Below are positions 26,303-38,678 of a stretch of DNA of 64,000 nucleotides, piece after piece. Below the pieces are notes generated by a model, which made no database searches, was not told the origin of the DNA, and was given only the letters and a program-made list of their open reading frames with translations. The translations under genes and the position numbers were made by a program. The stretch covers positions 550,277 through 614,276 of the forward strand of contig JXTB01000208.1 in assembly GCA_002914805.1 (NCBI GenBank). The letters run 5' to 3'. Each line of letters begins with the position of its first letter. Position 1 is the stretch's first letter. This DNA is from Parasponia andersonii. Its lineage: Eukaryota; Streptophyta; Magnoliopsida; Rosales; Cannabaceae.

Positions 26303-29300
26303 CACGCATGACAGTTTATACAAACAACTCAGTCTTTCGCACAAGTAGGGAGGGTGAAAACAGGAGAACTAATGTGTCATCAGAACTTCTAATAAAAAAA
26401 TCTTTTATCACCATTTTAAAAACTAAAATGAATACAACTAAACACTTGTCCTAATAATTTGCAACAAATCATTCTTGTCCTAATATACATATTTACGTAT
26501 ATATTTATATACTTGTACATATGTATTTATACATGTATAATTGCACTAGAAATTAATGAGTACATCAAATACTCACAGGAGTTACAATTCTAGTCCATTG
26601 TAGGAAACAGAGAACAGCTATTGATTCGATATCATGAAAATCTAATGGAATTAAATTAGATGTCTACATAAATTTCCTTTTACAATGAATTGTCTTAATA
26701 ATGAAGGATACATTCTACAATTTAATGGGACTAGTCCTGTTGTTACAAACACATGTCATACTTCAAACCTCAAAAAAAGTATTACCATTTCCACTCAGAG
26801 AATGGGCCTGGTCTCCAGAGCTTGATATGAAAATTCCCTGTGAAAATAGAATTATTAACTACAAATTAAGTCGCATATCTTATACTAGACAGCTAATATA
26901 CTGGGGTAGAGGGAGCCCCTGGATAAACTAGGGAATATCACAACATATTAACACGGAAAACTAATTTTAACCTGCTGCCGTGCTCGTTGAAGCTCTTGCT
27001 CCAATTGAGTCAGTTTCAAACGACTACTCTCCAGCTGTTGGACATATGCCTACAGAGAAACAAACATTGATGCAACTCGTCAATAACTACAAAGCAAACA
27101 GGAATGTAAATCTCAATAACTACAAAGCAAACAGGAATGTAAATAAACTATGTTATCAACCAAAGATATATTGCAAGCCTGTGTCTATTGCAACATCGAA
27201 TGAATCTGACACAATTAGTGCAAATGGATTACTTACCATTATTGTTTACAAAAGGCAATAGGCCTGAGAATGAGAAAACATTAATTGGCAAATAGGGGCT
27301 GCATCAAAGACAAGCACAATCCTTGATAAGTCAAACCACGTCAAGAAGACAAACCTTTAAAAGACAAAGGCTCATAGAACCTCAAACTTGGGCACAGGAA
27401 GAAGGGAAAACGCATATATGTTTGCCACAATCAAGGCCTCAGATGCATCTCAACCCAAATGGCCCTAAACTGAGGCTCGAAGTGTCCCCATCTATCCAAA
27501 TCCTAAAGCCAAGGATAGCTGAGCAGAAAATGTAGAACAGCCTAGAAAATCGAAGTGTTGGAGCTTACTGTTATGGAAGAAAACCAAGGTGGGTTTGTGA
27601 ACTTAAAAAGAAGAAAACTGAATTGAAAGTCTGGACAGCAGGAAAATATGTAACAGCTTGAATGCCAAAAAGTCTACCATTCGCAGATCAAGAATAGAGA
27701 GCATTAAGGGTGAGTTTTATGGTCCAAAACACTCAATAAATCAGGTTTAAACTTGACAAACAAAGGGTGAAGAGAACGACATTTCTAGTGAATGCTAATT
27801 AATGTGTGTGGAGTCTTTCTAATCTATTTGGACTCGTGGATTATGGTTGGTGGTTTGGTTGGGTGTTCGAATGATATTCCTATGACTTGATGACGACAGA
27901 CAATATAACGTTAACAGCTTGAACGATGGAAGTTCTAACATTCACATAACAGGGTGCATAGAATTAACAATTTTAGAGTTTTATGGTCCAGAAACTCAAT
28001 GCTTCAGATTTAAACCTGACAGGCTAAGTATGAAGAGAATGACCAGCTTCATGAACACTGATATGAATGGAATATTGAATCCTTTTAAAGTAGTGGATTC
28101 TAAATTGATCGAGGGTTTGGTTGGAGTTTCTAGAATGATTTCTATGAATTGGTGACAAGTCTGCTCATATCTGGAAAGCAACTTCATAAAGCATATGGAC
28201 CAGGGGAGTTAAAAGAAGCAAATGTGTATGTGTAGGACAAGAGAAGGAAGATATAAATGAACCTGACTCGCCTAATATCTTTTAAGGTTGCCACCTAGAA
28301 GAATTTTTTGAAAGGTAGCTAACTAGCTAAAATTTCATTAATCCTAGTTCTCTTGAATTTCAATTCTATGGCAAAGTAAAATATTTTCATGAAAAAGATA
28401 GGATAAATAACTATTAGTCCATGAACTATAGAGAAAATCTCACTTTGGTCCTTAAACTTTAAATTATATCTTACTAATCCTTAAACTATGAAAAATATTT
28501 TATTTTAGTCATTCATGTTATACCATTTATTTAATTCTTATTAGAATGAGCATACCATTTATTTAATTCTTATTAGAATGAGCATATGAGTTACATTTCT
28601 CATTCTATATTAGTGAATTTAACAAAATATCACATTTTGTTTGATTCTTATCATAGCAAGTATATGAGTTGCATTTCTCATTTTATGTTAGTGAATTTAA
28701 CAAAATATCACATTTTGGACAAATCTACATTACATTACTGCCCAATATGCAACTAATTTTCATTAAACCAATCATTTTTTAAACTACTTTAATTCATGTT
28801 TTAATCTCTTTATAATGTTGGATTATGCTTCTGAATATAAAATAAGTATAACAGAATAGTAAATATGTCTCATATGCTCATTCTATTAAAAATTAAACGA
28901 AATATATAACGAAAAGGATTAAAATGACACTTTTTTAATAGTTTGAGGACTAAAATGGCGTAATTTAAAGTTTAAGGACCAAAATAAGACTTTTCTCATA
29001 TTTTAGGGATCAATAGGGTCATTTATCCAAAAAGATAACTACAAACTGGTAATGAAAAGAGCACATAAACTCTTAAGTAACTAAGTGACAGTAAGTCCTA
29101 AATAACTATGATTTCTAACCAGAAATTTGTTAACCACAGAAAATAGTCCAATCCTGTAAATTTACTAATATCACAGATATGCAAATTTAAAATTATTAAA
29201 TTGAAGAGCTCGAAACTGAATAGGATGTATATTTAAGGAGAAATATATTACCTAGCCAATCAATGACATTTTACGGAACAACAGAGCCAGTCACTTTCTC

Positions 29301-31050
29301 CCAAATAGAAAAAGAATGAGGTTGAAATTTAAATTTTAATTCTTCAATTGCCTTATTAAGTTTAAATTAGAATGTTGTGAATAATTTTGCTTTCTCCTTC
29401 TTGAACTAGGAATTGAAAAATGAATATAGGACTTTTCCACCTAATTGTATCATGGAATTTGTTGAAATGATACAATCAATTTGAATAAATTCATGTTTGG
29501 AGAAACATTCTTAAGTTGGCATTGGACATGAGTTGTAGTTGCTCCATCTCCCTTGCGTTAACAAGTCTCTATGCCATTAACTGTTGAGTGAACCTTCTCT
29601 CTATACTCTGTTTCTTGATTACCAGATGGCTAACTTCCTCTCTATTGCTTGAGCGACTAGATTTCCTCCATTTTTTTTTCCTCAAATTCTTCGAAACCAT
29701 TCCGTGGAAAATTAAGTTTCATTGATGCATATAACAAATATTATAACAATAATACTGGTCTTTGCTGCTCATACTAAGTCTTGCATCATTTTGTCTTTAG
29801 CAGAACTTACTCGGAGGACATGTCCAACATCAGACTAATCATTACTCCCATCGCATACCATCATTGGATCGAATTATCAGTCGACTTAATTTTAAGTTTC
29901 AGCTTCTACCTAAGCATCTTCAGCTTAAGAGTTTAGCTAATTGCTTTAAACTGCCCGCCCACCACCTATCCAAAACAACAATCACATAATCCCTAACTTA
30001 TAATGAAAAGTAAGAAGAAATCCCACAAGCATATAATTCCAATTTCAGAAAGCTTGGTTTATGGACTTTCCACACGAATGTCACAACTCTATAGCTGATT
30101 GCCAACTTCTAAACCATGATTACAACAAGGAAAGGAGATCTCTATACCAGTAATCCAAGTATCTAACAGTATTACTTTATCACTCTTTGGTGGTAACAGC
30201 CGCACAAATTGCCAAATTGATTCCGAAACCCAAAGTCACATCAAGAAGAAATGTACATGCGCTGAAGACACATAATCAGTCTGAGTTAACTGGAAGTAGT
30301 ACTATACAATTCAGTTTTTCCCATACATAGTTGAGATCTTCGGGGTTAGGCCAGGTCACATCAGACGTGGCAAATTGAGATAGATAAGGATAGAACCGAT
30401 AGGTTACACTTTGCTTAGGTATAACCCATAAAAGTAGATCACAAAACACGCCATCACAAAAACCGGAACTTAGCTCAACAAAAAAGTTATAATTTTGACA
30501 CTAGCAATGCAAGTAGAGGGAAAGCGAAAGAACCACAGAAGCCAAAATGGTATATGAATTGTATATTCACTGTGCTAACAGAAAAAAAAATTAATAGAGT
30601 AGAAGGAAAATTCAGTTTTCATTTTAGCATAACATCATGAATATTGAAAAAGCAAGAAACATAGATAAGAGAAAAGGGTCATACTTTCTTCCGTAATCGG
30701 CTTTTCCTAGCAGCCTCGCGGTTCTGAGCAAGCCGACGGAGAGTCTGCAAATGGAATTAAACAAAAGAGTAATTATAGTTCCATCAAATTTATGATACAT
30801 CCACCGAATGCAACATTATCACCTTCTGATCTGTTTTATCCTTTGATCTGTCACTTGAATCAGAAGCCACTGTAACACCATATTGACCTGTATCAAACTG
30901 CAGAAATGGGGTTGCTCAAATGTCCGACAAGCAGCAGCAGTAACATATGCTAATTACTAGAAATGATCAAAATTTTATAACCAATAGAATCTAAATTTTG
31001 CTTACATGCATAGTAGAATAGCACCCACCTCAAAAGATAGATACATGTAC

Positions 31051-31111
<61 letters not shown>

Positions 31112-31215
31112 AGGAGAAACACGAATTGTAAAGGTAAAAATAGCTTTACCCTTTGATTCTTGTCATCTGTATCGACATCTGTAGAAATATCAGTCCTAGG
31201 ACTGGCATCAGCCAT
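21586..31215 (-). CDS. TGA2: clade II TGA bZIP transcription factor (TGA2/TGA2.1-like)
   Basis: TGA factors bind TGACG/as-1 promoter elements and, in clade II, work with NPR1 in salicylate-induced gene expression in the nucleus (family knowledge). Eight coding exons, minus strand: 31150-31215, 30823-30897, 30685-30744, 26972-27049, 26786-26837, 23714-23985, 22519-22767, 21586-21732. They total 999 nt (332 residues); Arabidopsis TGA2 has 330. The basic region (RRLAQNREAARKSRLRKK) is at about residues 50-67, followed by a leucine zipper to about 93. The DOG1 domain fills about 120-325, with FHLLSGMWKTPAERCFLWLG and the glutamine-rich LQQSSQQAEDALSQGMEALQ block. The C terminus is the invariant SSLWLARPRE. 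The start at MADASPRTD is typical; an in-frame Met at 31275 could extend it by 20 residues. Introns reach 3.6 kb and hold transposons. The exact orthologue within the clade is not resolved. Confidence 0.95.
22165..22290 (+). mobile_element. SINE-like sequence in a TGA intron
   Basis: GGTCTGGGTTTAATTCC (about 22203-22218) resembles a tRNA box B. It lies about 35 bp after a degenerate box A-like stretch. A following CAGAGATTGTAGG recalls the CAAAGATTGTAGG of the element at 2535-2665. The ends are not defined. Confidence 0.35.
24196..25538 (-). mobile_element. small non-autonomous LTR retrotransposon (TRIM-like) in a TGA intron
   Basis: Two direct repeats (24196-24662, 467 bp; 25056-25538, 483 bp) start TGATGTAG and end in CA. 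They flank only 393 bp. Read on the minus strand, the right LTR is followed after three bases by TGGTATCCGGGCC, a near match to the Met-tRNA primer-binding site TGGTATCAGAGC, and a purine-rich tract (CCCCGAGAGAA) precedes the left LTR. The flanks are CCCGT (24191-24195) and CCCAT (25539-25543), a target duplication with one change. No gag or pol. It lies between TGA coding exons 5 and 6. Confidence 0.85.
26264..26300. repeat. (AT)n microsatellite
   Basis: About 18 AT units in a TGA intron. Confidence 0.92.
27081..27141 (+). repeat. perfect 33-bp tandem duplication
   Basis: AATAACTACAAAGCAAACAG followed by GAATGTAAAT occurs at 27082 and again at 27115 without a mismatch. It starts about 30 bp upstream of TGA coding exon 4 in transcript direction. 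The identity suggests a recent event. Confidence 0.85.
27650..28160 (+). repeat. diverged tandem duplication of about 250 bp in a TGA intron
   Basis: Copies at about 27650-27895 and 27909-28160 share GTAACAGCTTGAA or TTAACAGCTTGAA, GTTTTATGGTCCA.AA, a TTTAAAC.TGACA word, a GAAGAGAA word and GGTTTGGTTGG, in the same order. Confidence 0.6.
28401..29028. mobile_element. foldback MITE, family member B, in a TGA intron
   Basis: The terminal inverted repeat is GGATAAAT...ATTAGTCC at the left and GGGTCATTTATCC at the right. Next inward, CTTTGGTCCTTAAACTTTAAA pairs with TTTAAAGTTTAAGGACCAAA. The arms fold over most of the 628 bp. Inside, TACCATTTATTTAATTC with its following 17 bp is duplicated in tandem (about 28531-28598). 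Related to 16780-17240. Confidence 0.8.
29029..30684 (-). other. remainder of the large TGA intron
   Basis: AT-rich intron sequence before coding exon 3. No coding exon, RNA gene or defined transposon is seen in it. Confidence 0.5.
31048..31111. repeat. compound (AT)n(AG)n microsatellite
   Basis: About 11 AT units run straight into about 20 AG units in TGA intron 1. Confidence 0.93.
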
Positions 31216-33758
31216 GGGAGACTCTTCCCAGTTCTCTGTAAACAGATTCAACGGTTGACCCTTTGGAGAATACAAACTCTACCAGAACCAAAAACAACAA
31301 AAAACAACAAAGAAGCAATTCAAGTTTGTGGGTCTGCCATAAACCATGAAATAAAAAAAACAAAGATAAAACGCAGAGAAAAAGTTGAGACCTTATAAGA
31401 AGAATCAGTTGCAAGGATCCAAAGCAAGTGGTTGACCACTTAAGCTTTGTTGAATTCAGACAAAGTTTGACTAAGAAGGGGTTTTCTTGGTTACCACTCA
31501 GTTATGGAAAAACAGAGTTATTGACCATACCATATACTATATATACTATATGGTAAGTTATTCAATACATAATTATGTCTATGTTAATGGGATATAATAG
31601 AAAGAAAGAGAATAATGGGCTTCTTTTTTTGGGTACTTACAGAGAGTATCACCAGAAATACTGATATGGGTTTGACTCCCTCGATGCAAATTTATTCATT
31701 TTTGGAAAAAGAAAAATACAAAATAGTCTCTAGTCTCCAATATCCAATCTCCATACAAAATTTCATATTGGCTCCTCCTCCATGTCCATCACAGCCCACC
31801 CAGTACTGTTGGCAATTATTGGTAATTAAAGTAAAGCTCGTGGTAACATGCACGTGAGAAGCACGGCCCGTGCTACACTCTTTGTCTTTTTGGTACCAAT
31901 AAGATAAAACTTCATAACTTATTTAGACAACTCGAAATAAATAAATAAATAAATAAATGAAATTGGTGCTCAACTGTGGTGTTACTGAGACAAATTATTA
32001 CATAAATATATGTAGGAAGAGAGAGTTTTAACGAACGAGTGGTAATATAATCATGACAGCACCACAATATCATTCCAAATTTTTGCAAAGTTAAGTGTTT
32101 TTTTTTTTTAATTTTAAAAATATAAAATTAATAAACTGATTTGTTTTATTATAATAAAACTTAATTTAAATAAACTAATAATTATATAGTTTATATGCAT
32201 TTTAACTCATCGGCGCGACATTTTTATTGAACAAATAAAATCAGTATGTTACTTACACGATGATTTAATTAGGTCACATCAGAGCATTGCATTGCATTGC
32301 TTTTTGTTACTCAGAAGATAAAAAAATAATAATAATAAATAAATTATATAATAGAAATTGTATCATTGGATGAAGTGAGGAGGGAATGCGCGTAGACGTA
32401 CGATCCTTGCAATCTCCAGACGTCTTTTTCTGTGGAAATCCCCCACTTTCCAAAGAAATATTGTTATTTAATTTGTCTCCAAATTTAATATTGTTTTCTT
32501 TAATCTTTAGTGCTTTGACATTAACTCTGCCTTTTTCTTTTTTTTTTTTTTTTGGCTGTTAATTGTGTCACAGATGCTAACATTAATACAGTCAATCTCC
32601 TTTCTGTAGAGGAGTTGAGATCCTCTACTCCCAAGGCCAGTACTACGAACATAGTATTCCCTCAAAATATTTGCAAGCTCAGCGTGCTTGTCCACGTGTC
32701 TCTCTCTGATAGGACCACGAAATTCCAGAGACTGATTGCACGTTCCGACCGTTCTCGTCTAGAGAATAATAGTTCACCTTATCAATTCCCGGCCTAACCC
32801 AATTTTTGGGGACTAATTTTTTTTTTTTTTTTTCTATTTCTTTTCTTCAAATGAAAATTGTAGAATTAATGTTTCACGACCACTTTTCCTTTTTTTCTTT
32901 TCATTGTTTATTTTTTTTTTAGATTGACCACAATATCAACTTATAGCAATGAGATTCAGTGGAAATTCTCCTCACGCTAATTATTATTCTTAATTATTCA
33001 CTCAACACTTTCTAGCATTCATAATAACCTTTCTTTTTTCTTTTTCAGAGGTAATCACTAGTTATTCATAAATTTAATTATAGAGTTTGATCTCCACAAT
33101 ATCCAGCACATAATGAGGTTGATATCATCTTTTCTTTTCCCATTTTCCAATACATTTCCCCTTCATAATCATAACACATGATCAATGTGTTATGAAACTT
33201 CCTAAACGACGTCGCACAACAATGTGCAAAGTGAAATGGGAACCCACTGCATATGAGCTAATATATTTCACCTAAGCAAAATAGACAGATCTAATGCAAA
33301 CGTGAATTGCCATAACTTGATTGGTAAATGAGTAAATTAAACGTACTTGTAATAAATTCTAATTTAACAACTCAAATATCACATAAAGTAATATTTTAAA
33401 AAAAAATAATAATAATAATAACCGATTATATCCATTATTCTATAATAAACAATTCATTAGTAACTCACACCTTCCATTATGAATCAGAATCTCATTCATG
33501 CATTCGATTATATAACTTGGTAAGCTCTCATGTTTGCATCATCATCATCAGTGTAAACACACAAAAAAAGATCGGTAGGAAAGGAAAAAGGTCTCATGGA
33601 AAACAAAATTATGGTTTCAACATAGAGACCACAATAAAGGATTGAAAGATCTTAGTCCAACAGAATGATACAAAAGCAATTTCAAGTACATCTTTATTGA
33701 GGAAGTTCACTCCCAAAAGAAAATTCCCATGGGAGCATAACGCTAGAAAGGAAGCTGT
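31216..33758. other. TGA 5' flank and intergenic spacer
   Basis: Upstream region of the TGA gene and downstream region of NDUFA6. Contains an (AAAT)n run near 31937-31961, CACGTG at 31852-31857 and CCACGTGTC near 32692, T tracts near 32530-32552 and 32817-32834, and no supported gene. No intact as-1 (TGACGTCA) element was seen. Confidence 0.55.
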
Positions 33759-34701
33759 TCAAAAGTAATTGCTCTTATAAAAATTTTTGAGGAAAGTAGA
33801 GGTGCTCTGATCCTTGGGGTTCAAATCCTGAACAAGCCCTTGCTGACCGACCACGTACTGTCCAATGAGGTGGTGCCGCTGCTTTGCATGCTCCAAGATG
33901 TTATTGAACTCTTCCGTTGCCTTGAAGAGAAGCATATCAATCACCTGAAGATTTCTACCGTTAGAAAGGTGAAAGATCTTTATAAGCCGGAACACATAAA
34001 TAATAAGAAGACATTTAAGCAAGCACAGTGCCACTATGGGAGCTTAGTTATATTACAATTTCCAGCAAATACAAGAAAATATGAACAGTTTGTTTTGTCC
34101 TGTGATTCCCACGTGTTTTTCAGGAACTCTAAACTTCTGAAAACCCAGAGAGGAAGAAAGGAAACATCGCAAGCATGTCTGCCAAAGATTTAATAGAGAA
34201 GATGAATCTACAAACGCACACACACACATATAGATAGAGAGATAAGCTAACTGGTGAAAGATGGTTCGTCTATCTTTCTTTTGATAAGAACGAAAAATTT
34301 TTATTAAAAATCAAATACTAGATTACAAATGAGAAAGGTTATGATATCCTTAAAATAAAACTAAAAATAAAATGAAATAAAACACACACACACACACACA
34401 AGGAACGAAACAGAGAACTGAAAAAGATGGTTCATCCATCAAGTCCCATTCAAAATGGGATTTCATCTCAGATGTCAATGATTAAATGGGATTTCATCGA
34501 GTCCCATTGACATCCCATTTAAATCCAAGCGTGAATAAATCAATACTTTCTTGTAGCCATAATTATTTATCATATCACATCTCATGCATATAATCATTGG
34601 CATCTGAGATGAAATCCCATTTATATAGGACTCGAAGGATGAACCATCTTTTTCAGATAGACAACCATCTTTCACCAGTTAGCTTATCTCTCCATCTATG
34701 A

Positions 34702-34732
<31 letters not shown>

Positions 34733-36897
34733 TAGATTCATCTTCTCTATCAAAGCTTTGGCAGACATGCTTGTGATGTTTCCTTTCTTCCTCTCTGGGT
34801 TTTCAGATAGCCTAACTGTAGTCCAAAAAAATGGCTCCCATCCCTATGGCTGCGATGAATTACTATCCTGTGTTTGGTAGACTGGACAACATTGGATAGG
34901 ATTATTTCTTAAGATTGGAATGGAGTGGATTGGATGGGATTTTAATCAATATTTTCTTCTGTTTGGTAGATGGAAGATTAAAAGGGATGAGGAAACAATA
35001 TACTTATTGGCAACCATTTACAATAACAAAAATATATCAAATTTCGAAATTTACTTCTAATTCAAAACTGATGAGTAATAGTTGTAAAATAAAAATCATA
35101 AAGAATAATAAATATGTAACTTTTTTCTAATTAAATCAGTAAGAGATAAAGAAAAAGAAAGAAATTTCTACAACCATAACAAGCCTTCGCCAGTCTCTCC
35201 CATTCCACACATTGTGCTCCACTTCTTGATCAGCTCCACTCTCTAATCTTTGATAGGATACACTCACCCAAGAACATAAAGACGGGCTTGAATCTATAAG
35301 TTACAAAAGAGAAAGCAGAAGAAGAGGCTTATATAGATCCTCTCTGGATTTTGAATCTTGACTTGACTTGCTATACTAACAATCAATTTAAGATCGGAAA
35401 TATTTCCAGAACACCAAGATAACAAACATTCTAGAGCTGAGTTTTGTCTTTTCCAAAGCATGAAGTTTGTATTTCCGGGTTACAATGGCTTTGAGAAATA
35501 TGGGGGAGGTTTTTCAATTATTTCATTATTTTGGTGGAAAAGAATAGGGTGTCAGGATTGGAGTGATCAAATACAGAAGAAATGTCAGATGGACACTCAT
35601 CGAAGGCTGACAGGATTAATGAATCCCAAGTTCTCAGTGGGATAGTGGCATCCAATTCTAAGCGGATGAATTCCTCAACGGGATTAAGTTTTACTTTTAT
35701 CTAATCCACTCTTCTCTGGTACCACAACAGACACAGGACAATACAATTTTTTCCTAACCCAATGGTTTCTCCAGCATCCCAAACATGCCCTAAGTGAATA
35801 CTATAGTTGGTAGCCCTAGCAAGATCATTGCATCATTAGTTATTACAAGTGCACGTGGATTGCTTCATTTCTATAACCGGTTATCACAAAAGTACAACTC
35901 TTACTATATCACAGACTTCACAGTTCTGAGAATAATTAGATCAAACTACAACAAATGCAAAAATACCTATACCATTCCAGCTAACCAACTATAAATTCAG
36001 CAGCAAACAAAATGGCAGTTACTATATGCTTCACCAAAACTCCTAATAGTTCTCCCCAAAATGTCGATTACTTTGACAGAACAAATTCAAGGCATATATT
36101 TATACATACACAAACGTAATTAGAAGGACCAATTGCTGCAGAATTAGTAAATTCGAATTTTAAAATAAACACGAGCCTTGAGTCTCCTAGGATGTGATAG
36201 TCGAACCCTTTGGAACAGTCCACAGATAAAAAAGAGAAGAAAAAAAAAAAAAAAAAAAAAAAAACTTGTAGCTATGCTCTTAGGTGTGCAGAAGCCTAGG
36301 AATAGCTCAAAGCACTCCATTGACAAGAAAACAGAAGAATCTCCTTGATTTCAAAACTAGGTTGCTAGAAAAGGGTACATCAATTATCATTATGACGTTC
36401 CTCTACAAGGCATAATAATACAACCAAACAACATTGCTCACTTCAAAAATTGTGTATCACATGGGTATTTCCAACGTAACATTTGGAATTTCTCAAAGAT
36501 TGAAGTTAATTCAATACATCCAAACAAGGCTGCTCAAATTCAAATAACTGATAAACCTTCTCATTTTCCTAAATCGATTAGTGATAAAATTTAAATTATT
36601 TTTGATTGAAGGGAAATATAATGGCTCGGCTTGTGGTGGTGGTGGGTGGGGGGGGTAAGTTCGAATGGAGATAGAAAGAGAGACCTTAGGGTTGGTGAAA
36701 TGGGAGTTCTTGCGGATCTCGGAGGCGATGGTGGAGCGGAGCTGGGAGACGGTGACGACGTCGTCGAGGTTGTAGATGTTGATAATCGAAGGAATGGATC
36801 TGCAAGCCGTCCTGAAGAAATCGAACACTCGCTGCCGAGCTTCCTCCAGACTCGCCGAGTTCGGCGGCACCTTCACGCTCCGTGCTGCAAACGCCAT
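33759..36897 (-). CDS. NDUFA6: mitochondrial complex I subunit NDUFA6 / B14 (LYR family)
   Basis: An accessory subunit of NADH:ubiquinone oxidoreductase on the matrix arm; LYR proteins of this type bind the acyl carrier protein (family knowledge). Two exons on the minus strand: 36685-36897 (71 codons from ATG) and 33759-33944 (61 codons plus TGA). The product is 132 residues, matching the plant family (about 133). The N-terminal helix has ARQRVFDFFRTACRSIP, where the LYR signature appears as Phe-Phe-Arg. YNLDDVVTV and a helix with ATEEFNNILEHAKQRHH follow, and the C terminus is short and polar. The 2.74 kb intron holds a large inverted repeat and other insertions. A CT run (36902-36925) lies immediately upstream of the start codon, in the leader. 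Intact. Confidence 0.93.
34136..34809. repeat. large inverted repeat in the NDUFA6 intron
   Basis: The outer left arm (34136-34274) contains CTGAAAACCCAGAGAGGAAG, AAGCATGTCTGCC, AGATGAATCTACAAA and AGATAAGCTAACTGGTGAAA. The right arm (about 34657-34809) contains their reverse complements in reverse order. The inner arms (34420-34475 and 34600-34656) pair through GATGGTTCATCC and GAAATCCCATTT. The left arm alone carries about 145 extra bases (34275-34419) starting with TTTCTTTTGATAAG, probably an inserted LINE tail. CA and GT microsatellites sit at mirrored places. Confidence 0.8.
34850..35800. mobile_element. unclassified transposon-like segment in the NDUFA6 intron
   Basis: Words such as CTGTGTTTGGTAGACTGG near 34869 and CATCCCAAACATGCCCT near 35775 have the 'gtttgg' and 'ccaaac' look of plant DNA-transposon ends. 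The pairing is too weak to set limits and there is no transposase. Confidence 0.3.
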
Positions 36898-36901
36898 TTT
36901 T

Positions 36902-36925
36902 GCTCTCTCTCTCTCTCTCTCTCTC
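36902..36925. repeat. (CT)n microsatellite in the NDUFA6 leader
   Basis: About 12 CT units, read as GA in the transcript, ending 4 bp before the start codon. Confidence 0.9.
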
Positions 36926-37330
36926 CGCTATTCTCTCTATTATCTATTCTTCTATTTGGCCGCAAAAGTGAACAATTTCACTGTCGTTTGTGTGGTGAGA
37001 CGTGAGAGCGCCAACGAAACGACACCGTCACAGCTGCGTTTCCTTTTTCGTTTATCTCATTTCGCATTTTGGTCCCTACATTTAGACATTTCTCTTACTC
37101 TTAGAAATAAATTACGAGTACCAATAATGCTTGAAATCCTATCTCTTATTTTACCTTTTTTCATATGACAACTGAGTTGTTAGTATTTAATTGATAAATA
37201 TTGTTTAAGTCATTGACAAAAAGTTTTGATTTACTAATTAAATTATGACAAATCATATGTCATTTTTGATGATATTAGATCAACGTCGTTGTTTGAACTA
37301 CTATATCTCCTCAAGGTCTATCCTCAAGAT

Positions 37331-38678
37331 TGTTAGCCTAAGATAAGATGCCTAAAAGGGTAGTGAATTAGAGATTATGAACTCTTTAGAAACTTTTTTT
37401 AAGTTATAAACCAATAAATCACAATTTTCCATCGGTTGGAGTCAAATAGCATAATTAATCAAGCAAGCAATAGCAAGAAACTGAAAAAGGAAAAAAAAAT
37501 AGAGTAAGAGAGATTGCAAACACGATTTTTTATAAGTTCAACAAATACAATTATTTGTCTACTTCCTTGAGTCTAGGCAACTTGACTTTTGAGCACCCAC
37601 TGTAGGGTTAAAAGGAAGGGTCTTCACCAGTTTGTTTTATAATCGGAGAGAATTATTCTAAAGATCACATAAAACTTTCTATAATAGACTTGACTCTGAG
37701 TCATTATGCCTCTACTTATATTGTTTCAAAATTAATGACAACCTCATCTAAATTGGGTTATTTAAACATCGATGTCTACTTTACTTTAACTCAAATAGTT
37801 TTTCTTATAAACAGTAAACACTTGCTCACGAACTTGTAAACTTTTTCTGCAAAAGTATTTAATGCAATTTTAGCTTTGAAGATTTGAGAGCAGAACATAA
37901 TGAACGATTTAAAATTGACTCAAGAAGATTTGAAAGAGAGTTGAACGCAAATGTGATTAAGGAACTTTGAGAGCAATTAATAATCAACGTTAAGTTTGTT
38001 TTAGACGCTTAATACCATTAAATGAGATTCTATTTATTGAATTTGTCAAAAACTAGCCATTATTTGCTCTTTGCCGATCAACCCAAATTTTCCATGGATC
38101 GATCCAAAAGCCTAGCCACTATAATGTACAATGTATCGGTGGTTCAATAGTCATTTTTTTCACATGGCCCCTACCACTAAACCGGTACCATGCAAATTTG
38201 TGCAATGCCGTTTGTTCATCGCATTATCATGAAATTCAAGACCCAAGACCTTTTTCGAAATAGATATGCAACATTTTAAGATTGTGAAAAAAAAATGTCT
38301 TTTTGGCTATTTGCAAATCATGCTATGTTTTTCAAATTTCTAAAATCATTTTACAAAACTTTATGATAATAAGATTTGAAAAATTCTTTGTACAAGCCAT
38401 AGCGTCAATGCAAAGTCAATGTAAATGTGCAAAGCAATAATTCAAATACAAAACTAAGAGTATAACCTAGTTAAACATAATCTTGTATTTTGATTTTTGA
38501 TATTCAAGCTTGATTCTTTGAATGCCTTTATTCATCTTATTGAAGACTTGATCAAACTTGAGTTAAACTTTGAATTGAGATAATGTGCTACATACTCAAA
38601 GATTCACTAATGCTAAAATCAAATATTTGTTATCTTAAAAATAAAAGTGAGTAAGATTATATCTAACACAGGTCAACA
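37331..38678 (-). mobile_element. LTR of a copia-like element, relative of 49887-51226
   Basis: A 1,348-bp segment starts TGTTAGCC and ends TCAACA. It is followed by ATCTCTCTATTTTATGATAA, which matches the polypurine-tract region (ATCTCCCCATTTTTTGATGA) after the 1,340-bp LTR at 49887-51226. Both also share AAGTTCAACAAATA or GAGGTTCAACAAATA plus TTGTCTAC near position 200 and a TGATCTTT..AACTT..TGCTACA stretch near the end. This makes it the 3' LTR of a minus-strand element with no partner LTR found. Confidence 0.65.

Noticed and set aside
31216..33758. as-1 (TGACG-TGACG) self-regulatory site upstream of the TGA gene
   Set aside because: Only single partial words (ACGT-containing) are seen; no paired TGACG motif is present.
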